Below, in pieces: positions 26,537 through 35,315 of a stretch of 64,000 bases of DNA. Each line of letters starts with the position of its first letter. Position 1 is the stretch's first letter. The DNA lies in contig CAVPJV010000008.1 of assembly GCA_963705515.1 (NCBI GenBank), forward strand, positions 496,001 to 560,000, read 5' to 3'. The DNA comes from Gaiellasilicea sp963705515. GTDB taxonomy: Bacteria > Actinomycetota > Thermoleophilia > Gaiellales > Gaiellaceae. A model generated the notes under the pieces. The model made no database searches, was not told the origin of the DNA, and saw nothing but the letters and a program-made list of their open reading frames with translations. Both the position numbers and the translations under genes were made by a program.

Positions 26537-27256
26537 CTAGTGCGACTTGAGAAAGCCTTCGATCAGGCTCTTGGCCCTTGATGAGCCGGCGACCAGGCCG
26601 ACGCCGTGCGCCGTTCCCGGCAGCAGCTCGAGCCGCTTGTCCGCCGCTGCGGTCTTCGCGAACATCGCCTCGGCGTCGTCGGAGAAGTCGTAGCCGGCGT
26701 TGTCGTCACCGGTCGCGGCGAGGTAGAGCACGGGAACGCGCAGCCGGGGTGCACTCGCGATCGCGTTCATGCCCATGAACTGAGCCGGCCCGGAGATGCT
26801 GATGACGCCGTCGACCGGCGGCTTCACGCTCGTGCCGGCGGTGAGCGACGCGATCCCGCCCATCGACGCACCGACGAGGAAGACTTTCTTCGTGCCGAGC
26901 GCGCGGACCGCCTTGGCCGCGCCGGCCAGGTCTGACGCGAGCCGGTTCGCCGCGGCTCCGCTGCGCACCTGCGAGAGGCCGTGACCGCGGAAGTCGATCG
27001 CGAAGACGAAGTACCCCTTGCTCGCGAGGCGACGCGCATACGGCAGCCACTCGCAGAGGCTGCCGTTCGACTGGTGACCGAGGATGACCGCCTTCGTCCC
27101 CTTGCCGAAGCGGTGGCCGACGAGCTTCGTCCCGTCTCCTGCCCGGAACTGGACCTCGGGTCCCTGCACGCAGTCGTGCTCGGCTCGCTGGGGCGCCGCG
27201 CCCACCGGGGCAGCGGCAGCGGCCAGGAGGGCGGCGAGCAGCAGCAGGCGTCTCAC
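26537..27256 (-). CDS. Secreted alpha/beta hydrolase (dienelactone-hydrolase-like)
   Basis: 239 aa from GTG 27256; the start is set by a clear signal peptide, RRLLLLAALLAAAAAPVGAA. The mature part shows VQFRAGDGTKLVGHRFG, FAIDFRGHGLSQ, the nucleophile GASMGGIASL, then LYLAATGDDNAGYD (Asp) and LPGTAHGVGL (His): a complete Ser-Asp-His set. It probably acts outside the cell on esters or lactones. It is divergent from the padR gene, whose operator sits just upstream, so it is a likely PadR target. Confidence 0.87.
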   Translation of the reverse strand: MRRLLLLAALLAAAAAPVGAAPQRAEHDCVQGPEVQFRAGDGTKLVGHRFGKGTKAVILGHQSNGSLCEWLPYARRLASKGYFVFAIDFRGHGLSQVRSGAAANRLASDLAGAAKAVRALGTKKVFLVGASMGGIASLTAGTSVKPPVDGVISISGPAQFMGMNAIASAPRLRVPVLYLAATGDDNAGYDFSDDAEAMFAKTAAADKRLELLPGTAHGVGLVAGSSRAKSLIEGFLKSH

Positions 27257-27281
27257 TGTCCAACGTCTAGCAGGGCTGCTA

Positions 27282-27300
27282 TGACATGTCAACATTGACA
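27282..27300. promoter_or_regulatory. Overlapping palindromes at the padR start, probable PadR operator
   Basis: Two perfect palindromes share bases: TGACATGTCA (27282-27291) and TGTCAA-CA-TTGACA (27287-27300). They cover the ATG (27286) of the PadR gene and lie 26-44 bases upstream of the divergent hydrolase start. PadR proteins often repress their own gene through ATGT/ACAT-type palindromes, so this is a good candidate for autoregulation and joint control. Confidence 0.55.
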
Positions 27301-27822
27301 GGTACGCTCGGCCATGCGCTGCTCGGTGTCCTCGCGGAAGGACCGCGCACGGGCTACGGGCTCGTCCGGCACCTGGCGCAGTCGATCGCCTACACCTGGC
27401 CCGCGAGCCACAGCCAGGTCTACCCCGAGCTCGCGAAGCTGCGCGAGGCAGGGCTGATCCGCGAGGGTGCAGCCGCGCCGCGCGGCGGCCGCGTCTACGA
27501 GCTGACGGACGCCGGTCTCGACGAGGTGCGCCGCTGGCTGCGCGAGACGGAGCCGTCGCGGACGGTCCGCGACGAGGCGTCGCTGCGCCTCTTCTTCCTC
27601 TGGCTGCTCGACCCCGAGGAGGCCGAGGCGTATCTGCGCGTGGAAGCCGAGCGCGCCCGCGCGATTCTGGCTCAGCTGGAGGAGATCGCCGCCCAGAGGG
27701 ATCCGGACTCGCCGAAGACGCGCGCCTACCGCGTTGCGCTCGAGCTCGGCCTGCGGACGACCAAGGCCCGGCTCGCATGGGCGAGGTCGGCGCTCACAGC
27801 ATCCGCCCGCCCGCGGCCGTGA
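27286..27822 (+). CDS. PadR-family transcriptional regulator
   Basis: 178 aa. Winged-helix domain of PadR type: HALLGVLAEGPRTGYGLVRHL, YTWPASHSQVYPELAKLREAGLI, GRVYELTDAGLDEVRRWL, followed by the C-terminal helical dimerisation part (AEAYLRVEAERARAILAQLEEI). PadR proteins usually repress detoxification or export genes in response to phenolics or other small molecules. The effector is unknown. The divergent secreted hydrolase is the most likely target. Its 3' end overlaps the M24 peptidase by 29 bases. Confidence 0.9.
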   Translation: MSTLTGTLGHALLGVLAEGPRTGYGLVRHLAQSIAYTWPASHSQVYPELAKLREAGLIREGAAAPRGGRVYELTDAGLDEVRRWLRETEPSRTVRDEASLRLFFLWLLDPEEAEAYLRVEAERARAILAQLEEIAAQRDPDSPKTRAYRVALELGLRTTKARLAWARSALTASARPRP

Positions 27823-28942
27823 CCTCGATCACGTCCTCGACCCGGACGCCGAAGCGGCCGTCGACGAGGATCGACGGCTCGTCGGTGAACGTCATCCCTG
27901 CCTCGAGCGGCGTCTCGTCCTCGACCGAGAGGAACGGGTGCTCGTGCACGTCGAGCCCGATCCCGTGCCCCATCCGGTGGCGGAAGCCGTCGCCGTACCC
28001 CGCCTCCTCGATCGGGGCGCGGCAGGCGGCGTTGACGTCACACGCGAGCGCGCCCGGCCTCGCGGCGTCCCGGCCGGCCTCCTGCGCCTCGAGCAGCACG
28101 CGTTGCGCGTCCTCGTACTCCGCCGGCGGCTCGCCGCAGGGCACGGTGCGGCCGAAGTCCGAGCAGTAGCCGTGCCAGACGGCGCCGAAGTCGAAGAGGA
28201 CGACCTCGCCTTCGCGCAGCCCCTCGTGGGCGCCGGTGCCGTCCGAGTCCAGCCGGCGCTCACCCCAGGTGAAGATGTGTGTCGGGAAGGAGGGCCCGCG
28301 CGAGCCGCGGGCGCGCAGCTCGTGCTCGACCGCCTCGACGAGGTCGACCATCGAGACGCCGGGCACGACGCCCGGGTGGACCACATCCATCGTCTCGCGT
28401 GCGATCCGACACGCCTGCGCCATCAGGCCGAGCTCGGCCCCCGACTTGACGCGCCGGAGCTCGTTCACGAGCGACGACCCCTCCGAGAGCTCTGCGTCCG
28501 GCACGAGCGCGAGCAGCTCGATCGCGGTCTCCGCCCACGCGCGCTGACCGATCGCGATCCGATCCGGTGACCCGATCTCGCGGACGGCCTTCGCGAACGC
28601 TGCGCGCCCGTCGCCGTCGTCCTCGACCACGAGTGTCCCCGGCGGCGCTTCGCCGTCGAGATGGAAGCGGACGAACATGCGCGGCAGGACGTAGACCGGC
28701 TCCCGGCCGGGAGCGAGGAAGGCGCCCGTGACCCAGCCGTGCGCGTACGAGATGTTCCCGAACGTCGGCAGGTCGCGCTCGATCCCCGTCAGGTACTCGA
28801 GGTCCGAGCCCGGCGGGACGAAGAGCGCGTCGAGGCCGCGACGGGCGAGCAGCTCACCGAGCCGCTCGCGCCGTCGCGTGTATTCGCTCGCGTCGATTAT
28901 CCGGCGTCCACCCAGTACGCGGCCGAGCCGAGGGCGGGCCAC
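27794..28942 (-). CDS. M24-family metallopeptidase (Xaa-Pro aminopeptidase-like)
   Basis: About 382 aa from GTG 28942. Creatinase N-domain (YTRRRERLGELLARRGLDAL, FVPPGSDLEYLTGIERD) and a pita-bread catalytic domain with metal residues in VLFDFGAVWHGYCSDFGRT (Asp, Asp), RHRMGHGIGLDVHE (His), FTDEPSI (Glu) and RVEDVIEVT (Glu). The protein family normally begins at MIDASEY; here that position is ATA 28900, which overlaps the TAA of the upstream peptidase as ATAA. GTG 28942 is used as the nearest canonical start. Substrate: probably X-Pro peptides. It could serve with the secreted M14 enzyme upstream. Confidence 0.86.
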   Translation of the reverse strand: MARPRLGRVLGGRRIIDASEYTRRRERLGELLARRGLDALFVPPGSDLEYLTGIERDLPTFGNISYAHGWVTGAFLAPGREPVYVLPRMFVRFHLDGEAPPGTLVVEDDGDGRAAFAKAVREIGSPDRIAIGQRAWAETAIELLALVPDAELSEGSSLVNELRRVKSGAELGLMAQACRIARETMDVVHPGVVPGVSMVDLVEAVEHELRARGSRGPSFPTHIFTWGERRLDSDGTGAHEGLREGEVVLFDFGAVWHGYCSDFGRTVPCGEPPAEYEDAQRVLLEAQEAGRDAARPGALACDVNAACRAPIEEAGYGDGFRHRMGHGIGLDVHEHPFLSVEDETPLEAGMTFTDEPSILVDGRFGVRVEDVIEVTAAGGRML

Positions 28943-31500
28943 TCGCGCTCCGGGTCGGCGCGGTAGAGCGGGTTGAACGCGAACGCGGTCAGCCGGGGAG
29001 CCCCGGCCGTCGTGCTCGTGCCGTGCGCGACCATCGGCGCGCCGGGCGCCGACGCCGACGCGGCGTCGATCAGCCAGAGCCCCGCGGCGAAGAAGCCGGC
29101 GATCGGCAGGTTGGCGTCGATCGACCAGCCTGCCGGCACGCCGGTGAACCAGGTCGGCGGGTCGACGATGGCCGTGTCCCTGGACGGGTACGCACCCGTG
29201 ATCGGGCTCGCGGCGCCGCCCGTGTTGTCCCAGAAGACGATGCCGCTGCGGCCGTTGCCGCCGCGCGTAGCGGCGGTGAGGCCCGTCGCGAGCCCGCCGG
29301 TGACGATGAACTGTGCGCCGGCCGCGCCGCCGCCGACGTAGCCGTTGCCGGCGGCGAAGAACGCCGCCAGCCGCGCCCGTGCGACCGGGTTGGCCGCCGA
29401 CGGGTAGCCGGCCGTGCTGAAGACGACGTCGTAACTCACGAGCGGGTTGGACGCGCCGTTCAGCGCCGTCGTGCCGACCGGGTCTGCCGTGAAGCCGAGA
29501 TTCCGGAGCGACCAGACGCTCTGGTCGAGGGCGTTCGTGAACACCGCGATCCGTGGCGAGCCGTCGACGTCTTCGAGCGACGCCGGCGCCGACGCGACCG
29601 CACGGAACATCAAACCGGCGCTGGATGCGGCCGGTCCGATCACGCCGGCCGTCGCATCGTCGAAGAGCACCGTTCCGGCCGGGAAGCTCGCGCCGCCCGA
29701 GGTGAACGGGGCCGTCGCCAGCTTCGCCGTCAGCCCGCCCTTCAGCAGCGTGTTCAGCGTCCGCACCGCCGTCGGCGAGTCGACCTCGAGCGCGTAGTAG
29801 TCGGCGGGGCCGCTCTCGAGGCCACCGCCGAGGGCGATGCCGCCGGGGACGGTCGGCTGCGAGATCGGCTGCGTCAATTTCGCGGTGAGCGGCACGCCGT
29901 TCGGCACCTGCAGCACGTCGGCGCCCCAGAGGTAGCCGTGGCTCCATGCTGCGGGCGGCGCGTAGAGGATGCCGATCCGGCTGGAAACGTCGACGCCGAT
30001 CCCGAGCGCCGTCTCGGCGAGACCACGGTGGGCCTGCGCCATGTCGACGACGTACGAGCCCTTCGCGACGGCCTGGCCGAGAATCGTCTCGTCGAAGCGG
30101 GTCTGCCGGACCTCGATGCCGTTGAAGAGCAACCAGTCCACGAGGCGGTTCGCCTCGGGGTTGCTGCGCTGGCCGGCACCGACCGGGATCACGTACGCGG
30201 TCGGGAACTCGTACATCCAGTTGTTCTCGACGTCGAACGGTGCCGGGCAGCACGGTGGGCGCGCCTCGCGGGCGACGCCGCGCCGGTAGATCTCGAGCTG
30301 GTCGTTCAGGAGCTCGTTCCGGTTGGCCGTGTCGAAGCGCAGCGTCGACCAGCTCACCGTCAACTGTGCCAGCAGCGACGCGTTTCGGCCGATCGGGTTC
30401 TTCGCCGGATCCGGGTCGGCGTTCAGGTAGCAGCGGTTGAGCGGGTTCGACGACGTCGACGTGCTGCTGCACATCTCGACCGTCGAGCCGTTCAGGCCGA
30501 CGAGCTGCGAGTACATCGGCGTATAGAACGGGCCCCAGTCGTCCCAGCTCTCGGCGACCGCCGGGCCGGCCGGCCGGCCGTCCGGGCAAGGGCCGCCCTG
30601 CACCGAGACGCTGCCGTCTGAGCACCAGTCGTTGACCGGGCGGGTGACGTTGAGGTTGACGGCGTTCATCGCCGCCTCGTTCGCGTCGATGCGCGACTGG
30701 TTCCACTTCAGCCAGAGGTCGTAGTCGATCCCCGGGTTGTGCGGCTTCGTCGTCGCCTCGATCAGGGTCGGCGTGACGTAGCCGTGCAGGTCGAGCGTCT
30801 CCGGCGGGAGCCACTCCTGCATGAGCCGGACGGACGCCTTCGTCTCCGACTGCGACTGCGTCAGGAAGTCGCGGTTGAGGTCGAAGCCGTTGCCGTTCGC
30901 GCGCGTGCCCGCGACGCGGCCGTCCGGGTTCTGGATCACGTTGAAGATCACGATGGCGCCGTCGAGGATCGCGTCCACCTCGGGGTCGGTGCCGTACGGC
31001 GTCGTGGCGAGGCGCTCGATCGTGCGCATGTTCGCGTCCACGCCCTCGTACTCGTTGCCGTGGATGGCTCCCTGGATGAAGATCGGCACCTTGACCTCGT
31101 CGCCCCACGCGCGGAGCTGCCGCTGCGCCGTGGCCGGGTTCGTGAGCGCTTCGCGGCGCAGGCTCGTCCAGTGCGAGTAGGCAGACTTCTGCTTCCCCGT
31201 CTTCAGCTGGTTGATCACGACCTTGTACAGCGGGCGGCCGGTCGCGGACGTGCCGTGCGTCCTGAAGGTCATGCGGCCGTCGAGGCTGCGCGACTGGATG
31301 TCTGTGAGCGTGCAGCCGATCGCGTAGAACGGGATGTGCGGGAAGCTCGTGCCGGTCGACGGCAGCGCCTCCGCGGCGTCCGGTTCGGGTGTTCCACACC
31401 AGGGCGGTGCGATCGCGGCGCCGGCTGGACGGGCGAAGCCGACGAGCGCGGCGGCCAGCGCCAGCAGGAGTAGGGACGGGAAGCTGACGCGGCGCACCAT
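28897..31500 (-). CDS. Secreted M14-family zinc carboxypeptidase, large
   Basis: 867 aa from ATG 31500, with GGAGG five bases upstream. A signal peptide (FPSLLLLALAAALVGFARPAGA) leads to a catalytic M14 domain (about 60-330): zinc motif GAIHGNEYEG (His, Glu), NPDGRVAGT, NGFDLNRDF (Arg), DLHGYVTPT (third ligand His). Long C-terminal part (400-860) with beta-rich repeats, no anchor. It degrades extracellular peptides. A near-consensus promoter lies just upstream, so it is probably well expressed. Its stop overlaps the probable M24 start. Confidence 0.9.
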   Translation of the reverse strand: MVRRVSFPSLLLLALAAALVGFARPAGAAIAPPWCGTPEPDAAEALPSTGTSFPHIPFYAIGCTLTDIQSRSLDGRMTFRTHGTSATGRPLYKVVINQLKTGKQKSAYSHWTSLRREALTNPATAQRQLRAWGDEVKVPIFIQGAIHGNEYEGVDANMRTIERLATTPYGTDPEVDAILDGAIVIFNVIQNPDGRVAGTRANGNGFDLNRDFLTQSQSETKASVRLMQEWLPPETLDLHGYVTPTLIEATTKPHNPGIDYDLWLKWNQSRIDANEAAMNAVNLNVTRPVNDWCSDGSVSVQGGPCPDGRPAGPAVAESWDDWGPFYTPMYSQLVGLNGSTVEMCSSTSTSSNPLNRCYLNADPDPAKNPIGRNASLLAQLTVSWSTLRFDTANRNELLNDQLEIYRRGVAREARPPCCPAPFDVENNWMYEFPTAYVIPVGAGQRSNPEANRLVDWLLFNGIEVRQTRFDETILGQAVAKGSYVVDMAQAHRGLAETALGIGVDVSSRIGILYAPPAAWSHGYLWGADVLQVPNGVPLTAKLTQPISQPTVPGGIALGGGLESGPADYYALEVDSPTAVRTLNTLLKGGLTAKLATAPFTSGGASFPAGTVLFDDATAGVIGPAASSAGLMFRAVASAPASLEDVDGSPRIAVFTNALDQSVWSLRNLGFTADPVGTTALNGASNPLVSYDVVFSTAGYPSAANPVARARLAAFFAAGNGYVGGGAAGAQFIVTGGLATGLTAATRGGNGRSGIVFWDNTGGAASPITGAYPSRDTAIVDPPTWFTGVPAGWSIDANLPIAGFFAAGLWLIDAASASAPGAPMVAHGTSTTAGAPRLTAFAFNPLYRADPEREWPALGSAAYWVDAG

Positions 31501-31529
31501 GGGATCCTCCAAGCGTTGGCGGGTTCGGT

Positions 31530-31558
31530 CTTATAAAACGTGGGACTGCCGTTGTCAA
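31530..31558 (-). promoter_or_regulatory. Near-consensus sigma-70 promoter of the M14 peptidase gene
   Basis: On the minus strand TTGACA (31558-31553) and TATAAG (31535-31530) are separated by exactly 17 bases. Transcription would start near 31523, leaving a leader of about 22 bases before ATG 31500 that contains the GGAGG ribosome site. It is the best -35/-10 pair I see in the window. Confidence 0.75.
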
Positions 31559-31581
31559 AAAGAACGGAGGGACAGCACGCC

Positions 31582-31959
31582 ATGGAGCTCATCCACACCT
31601 GCTACCGGATCACGGACATCGACCGCTCGGTCGCCTTCTACGAGGCGCTCGGCTTCGAGGAGCGCGCGCGGATGCCGATCCGCGAGGAGGCGATCAACGT
31701 CTTCATGGGCCTGCCCGGCGACGGCGACCGGCTCGAGCTGACCTACAACTTCGGCGTCGACTCCTACGAGCTCGGCACCGGCTACGGCCACATCGCGATC
31801 ACCGTCGACGACCTGGACGGGACGCTCGCCGCGCTCGGAGAGCAGGGGATCGAGCCGGAGCGGCCCAAGTACCAGGTGAGCGAGGGCGGTTCGTTCATCG
31901 TGTTCGTCCGCGACCCGGACGGCTATCGCGTGGAGCTGATCGAGCGCAGCGGAAAGTAG
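31582..31959 (+). CDS. Lactoylglutathione lyase-like VOC protein (glyoxalase I type)
   Basis: 125 aa from ATG 31582. All four metal-ligand positions of glyoxalase I are seen: His in IHTCYRITDIDRS, Glu in RLELTYN, His in GYGHIAITV, Glu in RVELIER, plus SVAFYEALGFE and FVRDPDGYRVELIE. Most actinobacteria lack glutathione, so the thiol used may differ (mycothiol or another). It is divergent from the M14 peptidase gene. Confidence 0.85.
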   Translation: MELIHTCYRITDIDRSVAFYEALGFEERARMPIREEAINVFMGLPGDGDRLELTYNFGVDSYELGTGYGHIAITVDDLDGTLAALGEQGIEPERPKYQVSEGGSFIVFVRDPDGYRVELIERSGK

Positions 31960-32032
31960 CTGTAAACAGACGCTTTCTCTTAGCTGTCCGCTACGTACTC
32001 ATCGGTAGACCGAAGGCCTCGCCTCGCGCTCG

Positions 32033-32893
32033 TCAGCCGCCTGGGCGCAGACGGGCCTTGACGGCATCGAAGGCCGGCCACGGCAGCTCGGGCCGGAGCG
32101 GCCGCAGCTCGCGCTCGAGCAGGTCCAGGAGCGCCGGGCCGCCTTCGGCGGGGTCGAGTCGAACGATCGCCGCGAGCTCGGCGCCGAGCTCCGGGTAGGC
32201 CTGCTCGAAGCGGCGGAGCGAGTCGAAGCCGTCGAGGATCGACGGGGTGGCGCCGGGCAGCGTCCTGATGAGGAGGCGGTTCAGGTACGTCGTCGCGCTC
32301 GTGAGCATGAAGGCGGCGCTCAGTGTCTCGCCGCGACGCCCGCGCCCACACGCGACGAGTGCGGCGACCAGCGTCTTGCCGAACAGAAACCGGTCGTCTC
32401 GCGGCGGGCGCGGGTTCGCAGCGACGTGCTCGATGCGCTCCTCGACCCCGCCGCGGTCGAGCAGCACGCGGTAGCGGTTGACGCGGGCGAGCGCGATCTC
32501 GTCGAGGTCGAAGACGGCGAACTCGAGCAGGTGGCCGTCCTCGTAGATCACGACCAGCCCATGCTCGGTCTCGTGGAACGAGAGCGCGACCCGGTCGTGG
32601 TCGGGGAGCCACGAGAGGTCGTTCCGGAGGGCCTCCTGCTCGCCCCGAGGGGTGATGACGAAGAAGTCGTGGTCGGACCACTCGTCCGGCGCGTAGTCGC
32701 GATCCGCCATCGAGCCGACCGCGACGAGACCGATCGCGCGGCCGTCGTCGCGGAGGCGCTCCGCCAACTTATGCGTGAAAGCGCGATAGGCGTCGGGCTG
32801 CACTCGACGGGCAACGCTACCCGGATAGAAGCTAACGATAGCGAACTGATTTTCCGACCCAGCTCTCGCGGCGGCGCGGTTGGCGGCGTCCAA
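32033..32893 (-). CDS. Nucleotidyltransferase-fold protein
   Basis: 286 aa. A Pol-beta-type nucleotidyltransferase motif is at residues about 56-80: VAVGSMADRDYAPDEWSDHDFFVI with GS and the Asp-x-Asp-like metal residues (SDHD), then LEFAVFDLDE giving the third acidic residue. The C-terminal half is helical, like the domain in aminoglycoside nucleotidyltransferases. It could modify a small molecule or a protein; no antitoxin-type partner is adjacent. Confidence 0.72.
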   Translation of the reverse strand: MDAANRAAARAGSENQFAIVSFYPGSVARRVQPDAYRAFTHKLAERLRDDGRAIGLVAVGSMADRDYAPDEWSDHDFFVITPRGEQEALRNDLSWLPDHDRVALSFHETEHGLVVIYEDGHLLEFAVFDLDEIALARVNRYRVLLDRGGVEERIEHVAANPRPPRDDRFLFGKTLVAALVACGRGRRGETLSAAFMLTSATTYLNRLLIRTLPGATPSILDGFDSLRRFEQAYPELGAELAAIVRLDPAEGGPALLDLLERELRPLRPELPWPAFDAVKARLRPGG

Positions 32894-32922
32894 CAGGGCG
32901 ATCGCCTCGTCGGCGAACCGGC

Positions 32923-33417
32923 TCAGCTGGTTCGAGCGAGCGCCGCCTCGAGCCGCTCAAAGCAGTCAGTCCAACCCGCCTCGTGGAGCGCGTGTCGGGC
33001 CTCTGTCTTGAATGGGCTCTGGTCGAGAACGACCATGGTTCCCACGTCGTGGTCGAGGAACGAGAGCGTCACCACCGTCTCCTGGTCGTCGGGGTCCGGT
33101 TCCTCCCACACGAACGTGTAGACGAGGTGCCGCGGCCGATCGATCTCGCGAAACTCGCCGCGAAGATGGAATCCTTCTCCCTCGGGCGGCTGCATCGTGA
33201 TCCTGTAGCGCCCGCCGTCGCGAGCGTCGAGTTCGAGGCTGGGGGACGTGAACCCGGCAGGCCCCCACCACTCTGCGAGCTTCGCCGGATCGATGCAGGC
33301 GTCGAACACCTCCTCTGGCGATGCCAGTAGCACCTTCTCCAGATGAAGTGTCAGGCCTTCCGAGTCGCTTGCCATGGGGCCGGCTTCAGTCGCCGGCCAA
33401 GACGTGTGACGCTTCAT
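32923..33417 (-). CDS. SRPBCC/AHSA1-domain protein
   Basis: 164 aa from ATG 33417, supported by GGGAGG eight bases upstream; ATG 33375 is an in-frame alternative. The Aha1/START-like fold is marked by LTLHLEKVLLASPEEVFDAC, KLAEWWGPAGFT, GGRYRITMQPPEG, GEFREIDRPRHLVYTF and the C-terminal helix ALHEAGWTDCFERLEAAL. Such proteins bind hydrophobic ligands in a pocket; role unknown. It follows a truncated OsmC-like ORF in the same transcript. Confidence 0.85.
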   Translation of the reverse strand: MKRHTSWPATEAGPMASDSEGLTLHLEKVLLASPEEVFDACIDPAKLAEWWGPAGFTSPSLELDARDGGRYRITMQPPEGEGFHLRGEFREIDRPRHLVYTFVWEEPDPDDQETVVTLSFLDHDVGTMVVLDQSPFKTEARHALHEAGWTDCFERLEAALARTS

Positions 33418-33443
33418 GATCAGATACCTCCCAGTTGGTTGTT

Positions 33444-33557
33444 TCACGCCCGGAACTGGAACCTGGCGATCGACGGTTCGGCCTTGATCGCGTCGAGCGT
33501 CCCGAACAGTCGCTCGGTGTCGACGCCGTTGCGGATGACGTCTGCGGTGGTTGCCAC
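33444..33557 (-). pseudogene. Truncated OsmC-family leader
   Basis: 37 codons from GTG 33557, with AAGGAGG five bases upstream, reading VATTADVIRNGVDTERLF and on to ARFQFRA. This matches the N-terminus of OsmC-family peroxide-resistance proteins, where the next residue is usually Arg. Here that codon is TGA, and only seven more codons follow before a second stop. The remainder of the gene, including the catalytic Cys, is missing and the AHSA1 gene follows directly. Confidence 0.5.
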
Positions 33558-33749
33558 TGCTTCCTCCTTCGTGTTCGTCCGGCCCCGTGCCGGATCGGTC
33601 GGTGACAAGCAGACACGGGCGTGGTTGGTCGCCGGTTGAACGCCGGTAAGACCCTGGTAGCTGCGCCGCACGCGTTCGCCGTCGGCCTTTACCGCGGACA
33701 TACACCGAGGCCAACCAGCCGTTAGCCGGCCGCCTGTCTGATTGCAGGC

Positions 33750-35009
33750 ATGGCTCGGCCAAGGAACAGCGTGGGCAGCAGGTACGTCGCCACGACGGGC
33801 GCTCTCTTCCTGTGCCTGTTCGCAGCTCAGGCGGCAGTGATCGCGATGTCGCCGGTCCTGGCGCAAGCGGCAAGCGACCTCCATGTCTCGACGGCCGCGG
33901 CGGGTCAACTGCGCACGATCACCGGCCTTGCTGCGGGGATCACGGCGCTGACACTCGGCGCCGTCGCAGGACGCATCGGCCTCGGTCGTCAGCTGTTGCT
34001 GGCCTCGGGTCTCCTCGCCCTCGCGTCAGTTGGGAGTGCCGCCGCTCCGTCCTTCGCCGTGTTGGCGGTCAGCCAGCTACCGGTCGGCGTCGCCGTTGCC
34101 GTGCTGACAACAGCGGGCACGGTGGCTACAGCCGAGTGGGTGGCGCCGGAGCAGAGGACGCGAGCGCTCTCCCTGGTACTCATCGGTCAGCCTGCAGCCT
34201 GGATCGTCGGCATGCCGGTGATCGGGCTTCTGGGCGAGCAGAGCTGGCGCTACGGATGGCTTGCTCTACCGCTTACCGCCGCCGTCGCAGCGGGAATTTG
34301 CGTTGCGTCGCGCGCCGGGCAGCCGCCTGCTCGCTCACGGCCCGCCGGCGCTCGGGCCGCGCTCGCCGACCGTACTCTTGCACGCTGGCTGGCGTCCGAG
34401 CTGCTCGCCAACGCCGCCTGGGCGGGAACGCTCGTCTACGCAGGCGCGCTCTTCGCCGAGTCGTACGGCACCTCCGCGAAGCTCAGCGGCTGCCTGCTCG
34501 CCATCGCGGCCGGCGCCTACGTCGCCGGCAACCTCACCTGCCGGCACCTTGTCCGGCGCGACCCGCTGCGAACTCTTGCGCTGCTCGCAGTCCTCCTCGC
34601 CGTCACCGACTCTCTCTTCGGACTTGCGCGCTCGGATGTCGTCCTGAGCGCGGCTCTCCTCTCGAGCGCCGCGTTCTTCGCGGGGGCGCGCACGCTCGTC
34701 GCGAGCTCGTTCGCCCTTGCCACGCCGCCCGAGCTCCGGCCGGTTGTGACCAGCCTCCGGGCTGCGACGATGCAATTCGGCTACTTCGCCGGCTCGATCG
34801 CGGGCGGCGCAGCGCTCACCGTCGGCGGCTATGGCGCATTCGGCGCCGCCATGGGCCTCTTCTTCATCGGCGCCGCAGCAACGCTCGCCCGCTGTCTGGC
34901 CGCCGGAGGCGACCGAGTGCCGTCCACGCGGAAGGCCGGCCTTCCGCCGTCTGGGTTGGTCTGGAGGGTACGATCGCCGCTCACCGGGAGCGAGGGCGCC
35001 GAGCGATGA
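33750..35009 (+). CDS. MFS transporter
   Basis: 419 aa with about twelve membrane helices. The loop-2/3 motif is reduced to AGRIGLGRQLLLASGLLALA; typical exporter parts include LRTITGLAAGITALTLG and ATAEWVAPEQRTRALSLVLIGQP. The C-terminal tail is short and basic. Resembles the arabinose/multidrug efflux branch of DHA1 transporters. Substrate unknown. Confidence 0.85.
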   Translation: MARPRNSVGSRYVATTGALFLCLFAAQAAVIAMSPVLAQAASDLHVSTAAAGQLRTITGLAAGITALTLGAVAGRIGLGRQLLLASGLLALASVGSAAAPSFAVLAVSQLPVGVAVAVLTTAGTVATAEWVAPEQRTRALSLVLIGQPAAWIVGMPVIGLLGEQSWRYGWLALPLTAAVAAGICVASRAGQPPARSRPAGARAALADRTLARWLASELLANAAWAGTLVYAGALFAESYGTSAKLSGCLLAIAAGAYVAGNLTCRHLVRRDPLRTLALLAVLLAVTDSLFGLARSDVVLSAALLSSAAFFAGARTLVASSFALATPPELRPVVTSLRAATMQFGYFAGSIAGGAALTVGGYGAFGAAMGLFFIGAAATLARCLAAGGDRVPSTRKAGLPPSGLVWRVRSPLTGSEGAER

Positions 35010-35315
35010 GCCCGTCCTCGCCGCATGATCTGAAGTGGCACGAGCACATCGCGCGGCTACGCATCTCCGGCGCGGCAGCACCGGCTGCGATGGGGACGAG
35101 AGAACAGCGGGGAGATGAGCGATTGCGTGGCAGCCGAAGCCGCCCACGGCGAATGGACGGCCACGCGCCCCGGTCGGCTCGGGCGACCTCTCCTCGCCGA
35201 GATCGAGTCTTATCTCGAGTTCTTCGCAATCGCGCGAGCAGGCGCTGAGCAGCGAGGCCGGGTCTCACAGCCCCCCGTCCAGACGCGACAGTGGTAACGT
35301 CGAGCCTCTCTCGAG
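35010..35315. other. Region without a clear gene between the MFS transporter and the SARP gene
   Basis: Two weak frames exist. ATG 35006 overlaps the MFS stop as ATGA and could give 80 aa, but its second half is arginine-rich noise. ATG 35115 could give 60 aa (LLAEIESYLEFFAIARAGAEQ) with GGGGAG directly adjacent to the start. They might be two halves of one frameshifted small gene. I see no strong promoter or terminator. Confidence 0.4.

Noticed and set aside
27794..31558. A single 1254-codon open frame on the minus strand
   Set aside because: Its first two thirds are an alternative-frame shadow of the M14 peptidase with Arg/Pro-rich composition; only the last 370 codons are the real M24 gene.
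33420..33446. TGA in the OsmC-like leader as a second selenocysteine codon
   Set aside because: Position corresponds to Arg, not Cys, and another stop follows after seven codons; no room for a SECIS-dependent protein.
35006..35248. 80-aa gene overlapping the MFS stop by ATGA
   Set aside because: Second half is arginine-rich noise; kept only as a remark in the region entry.
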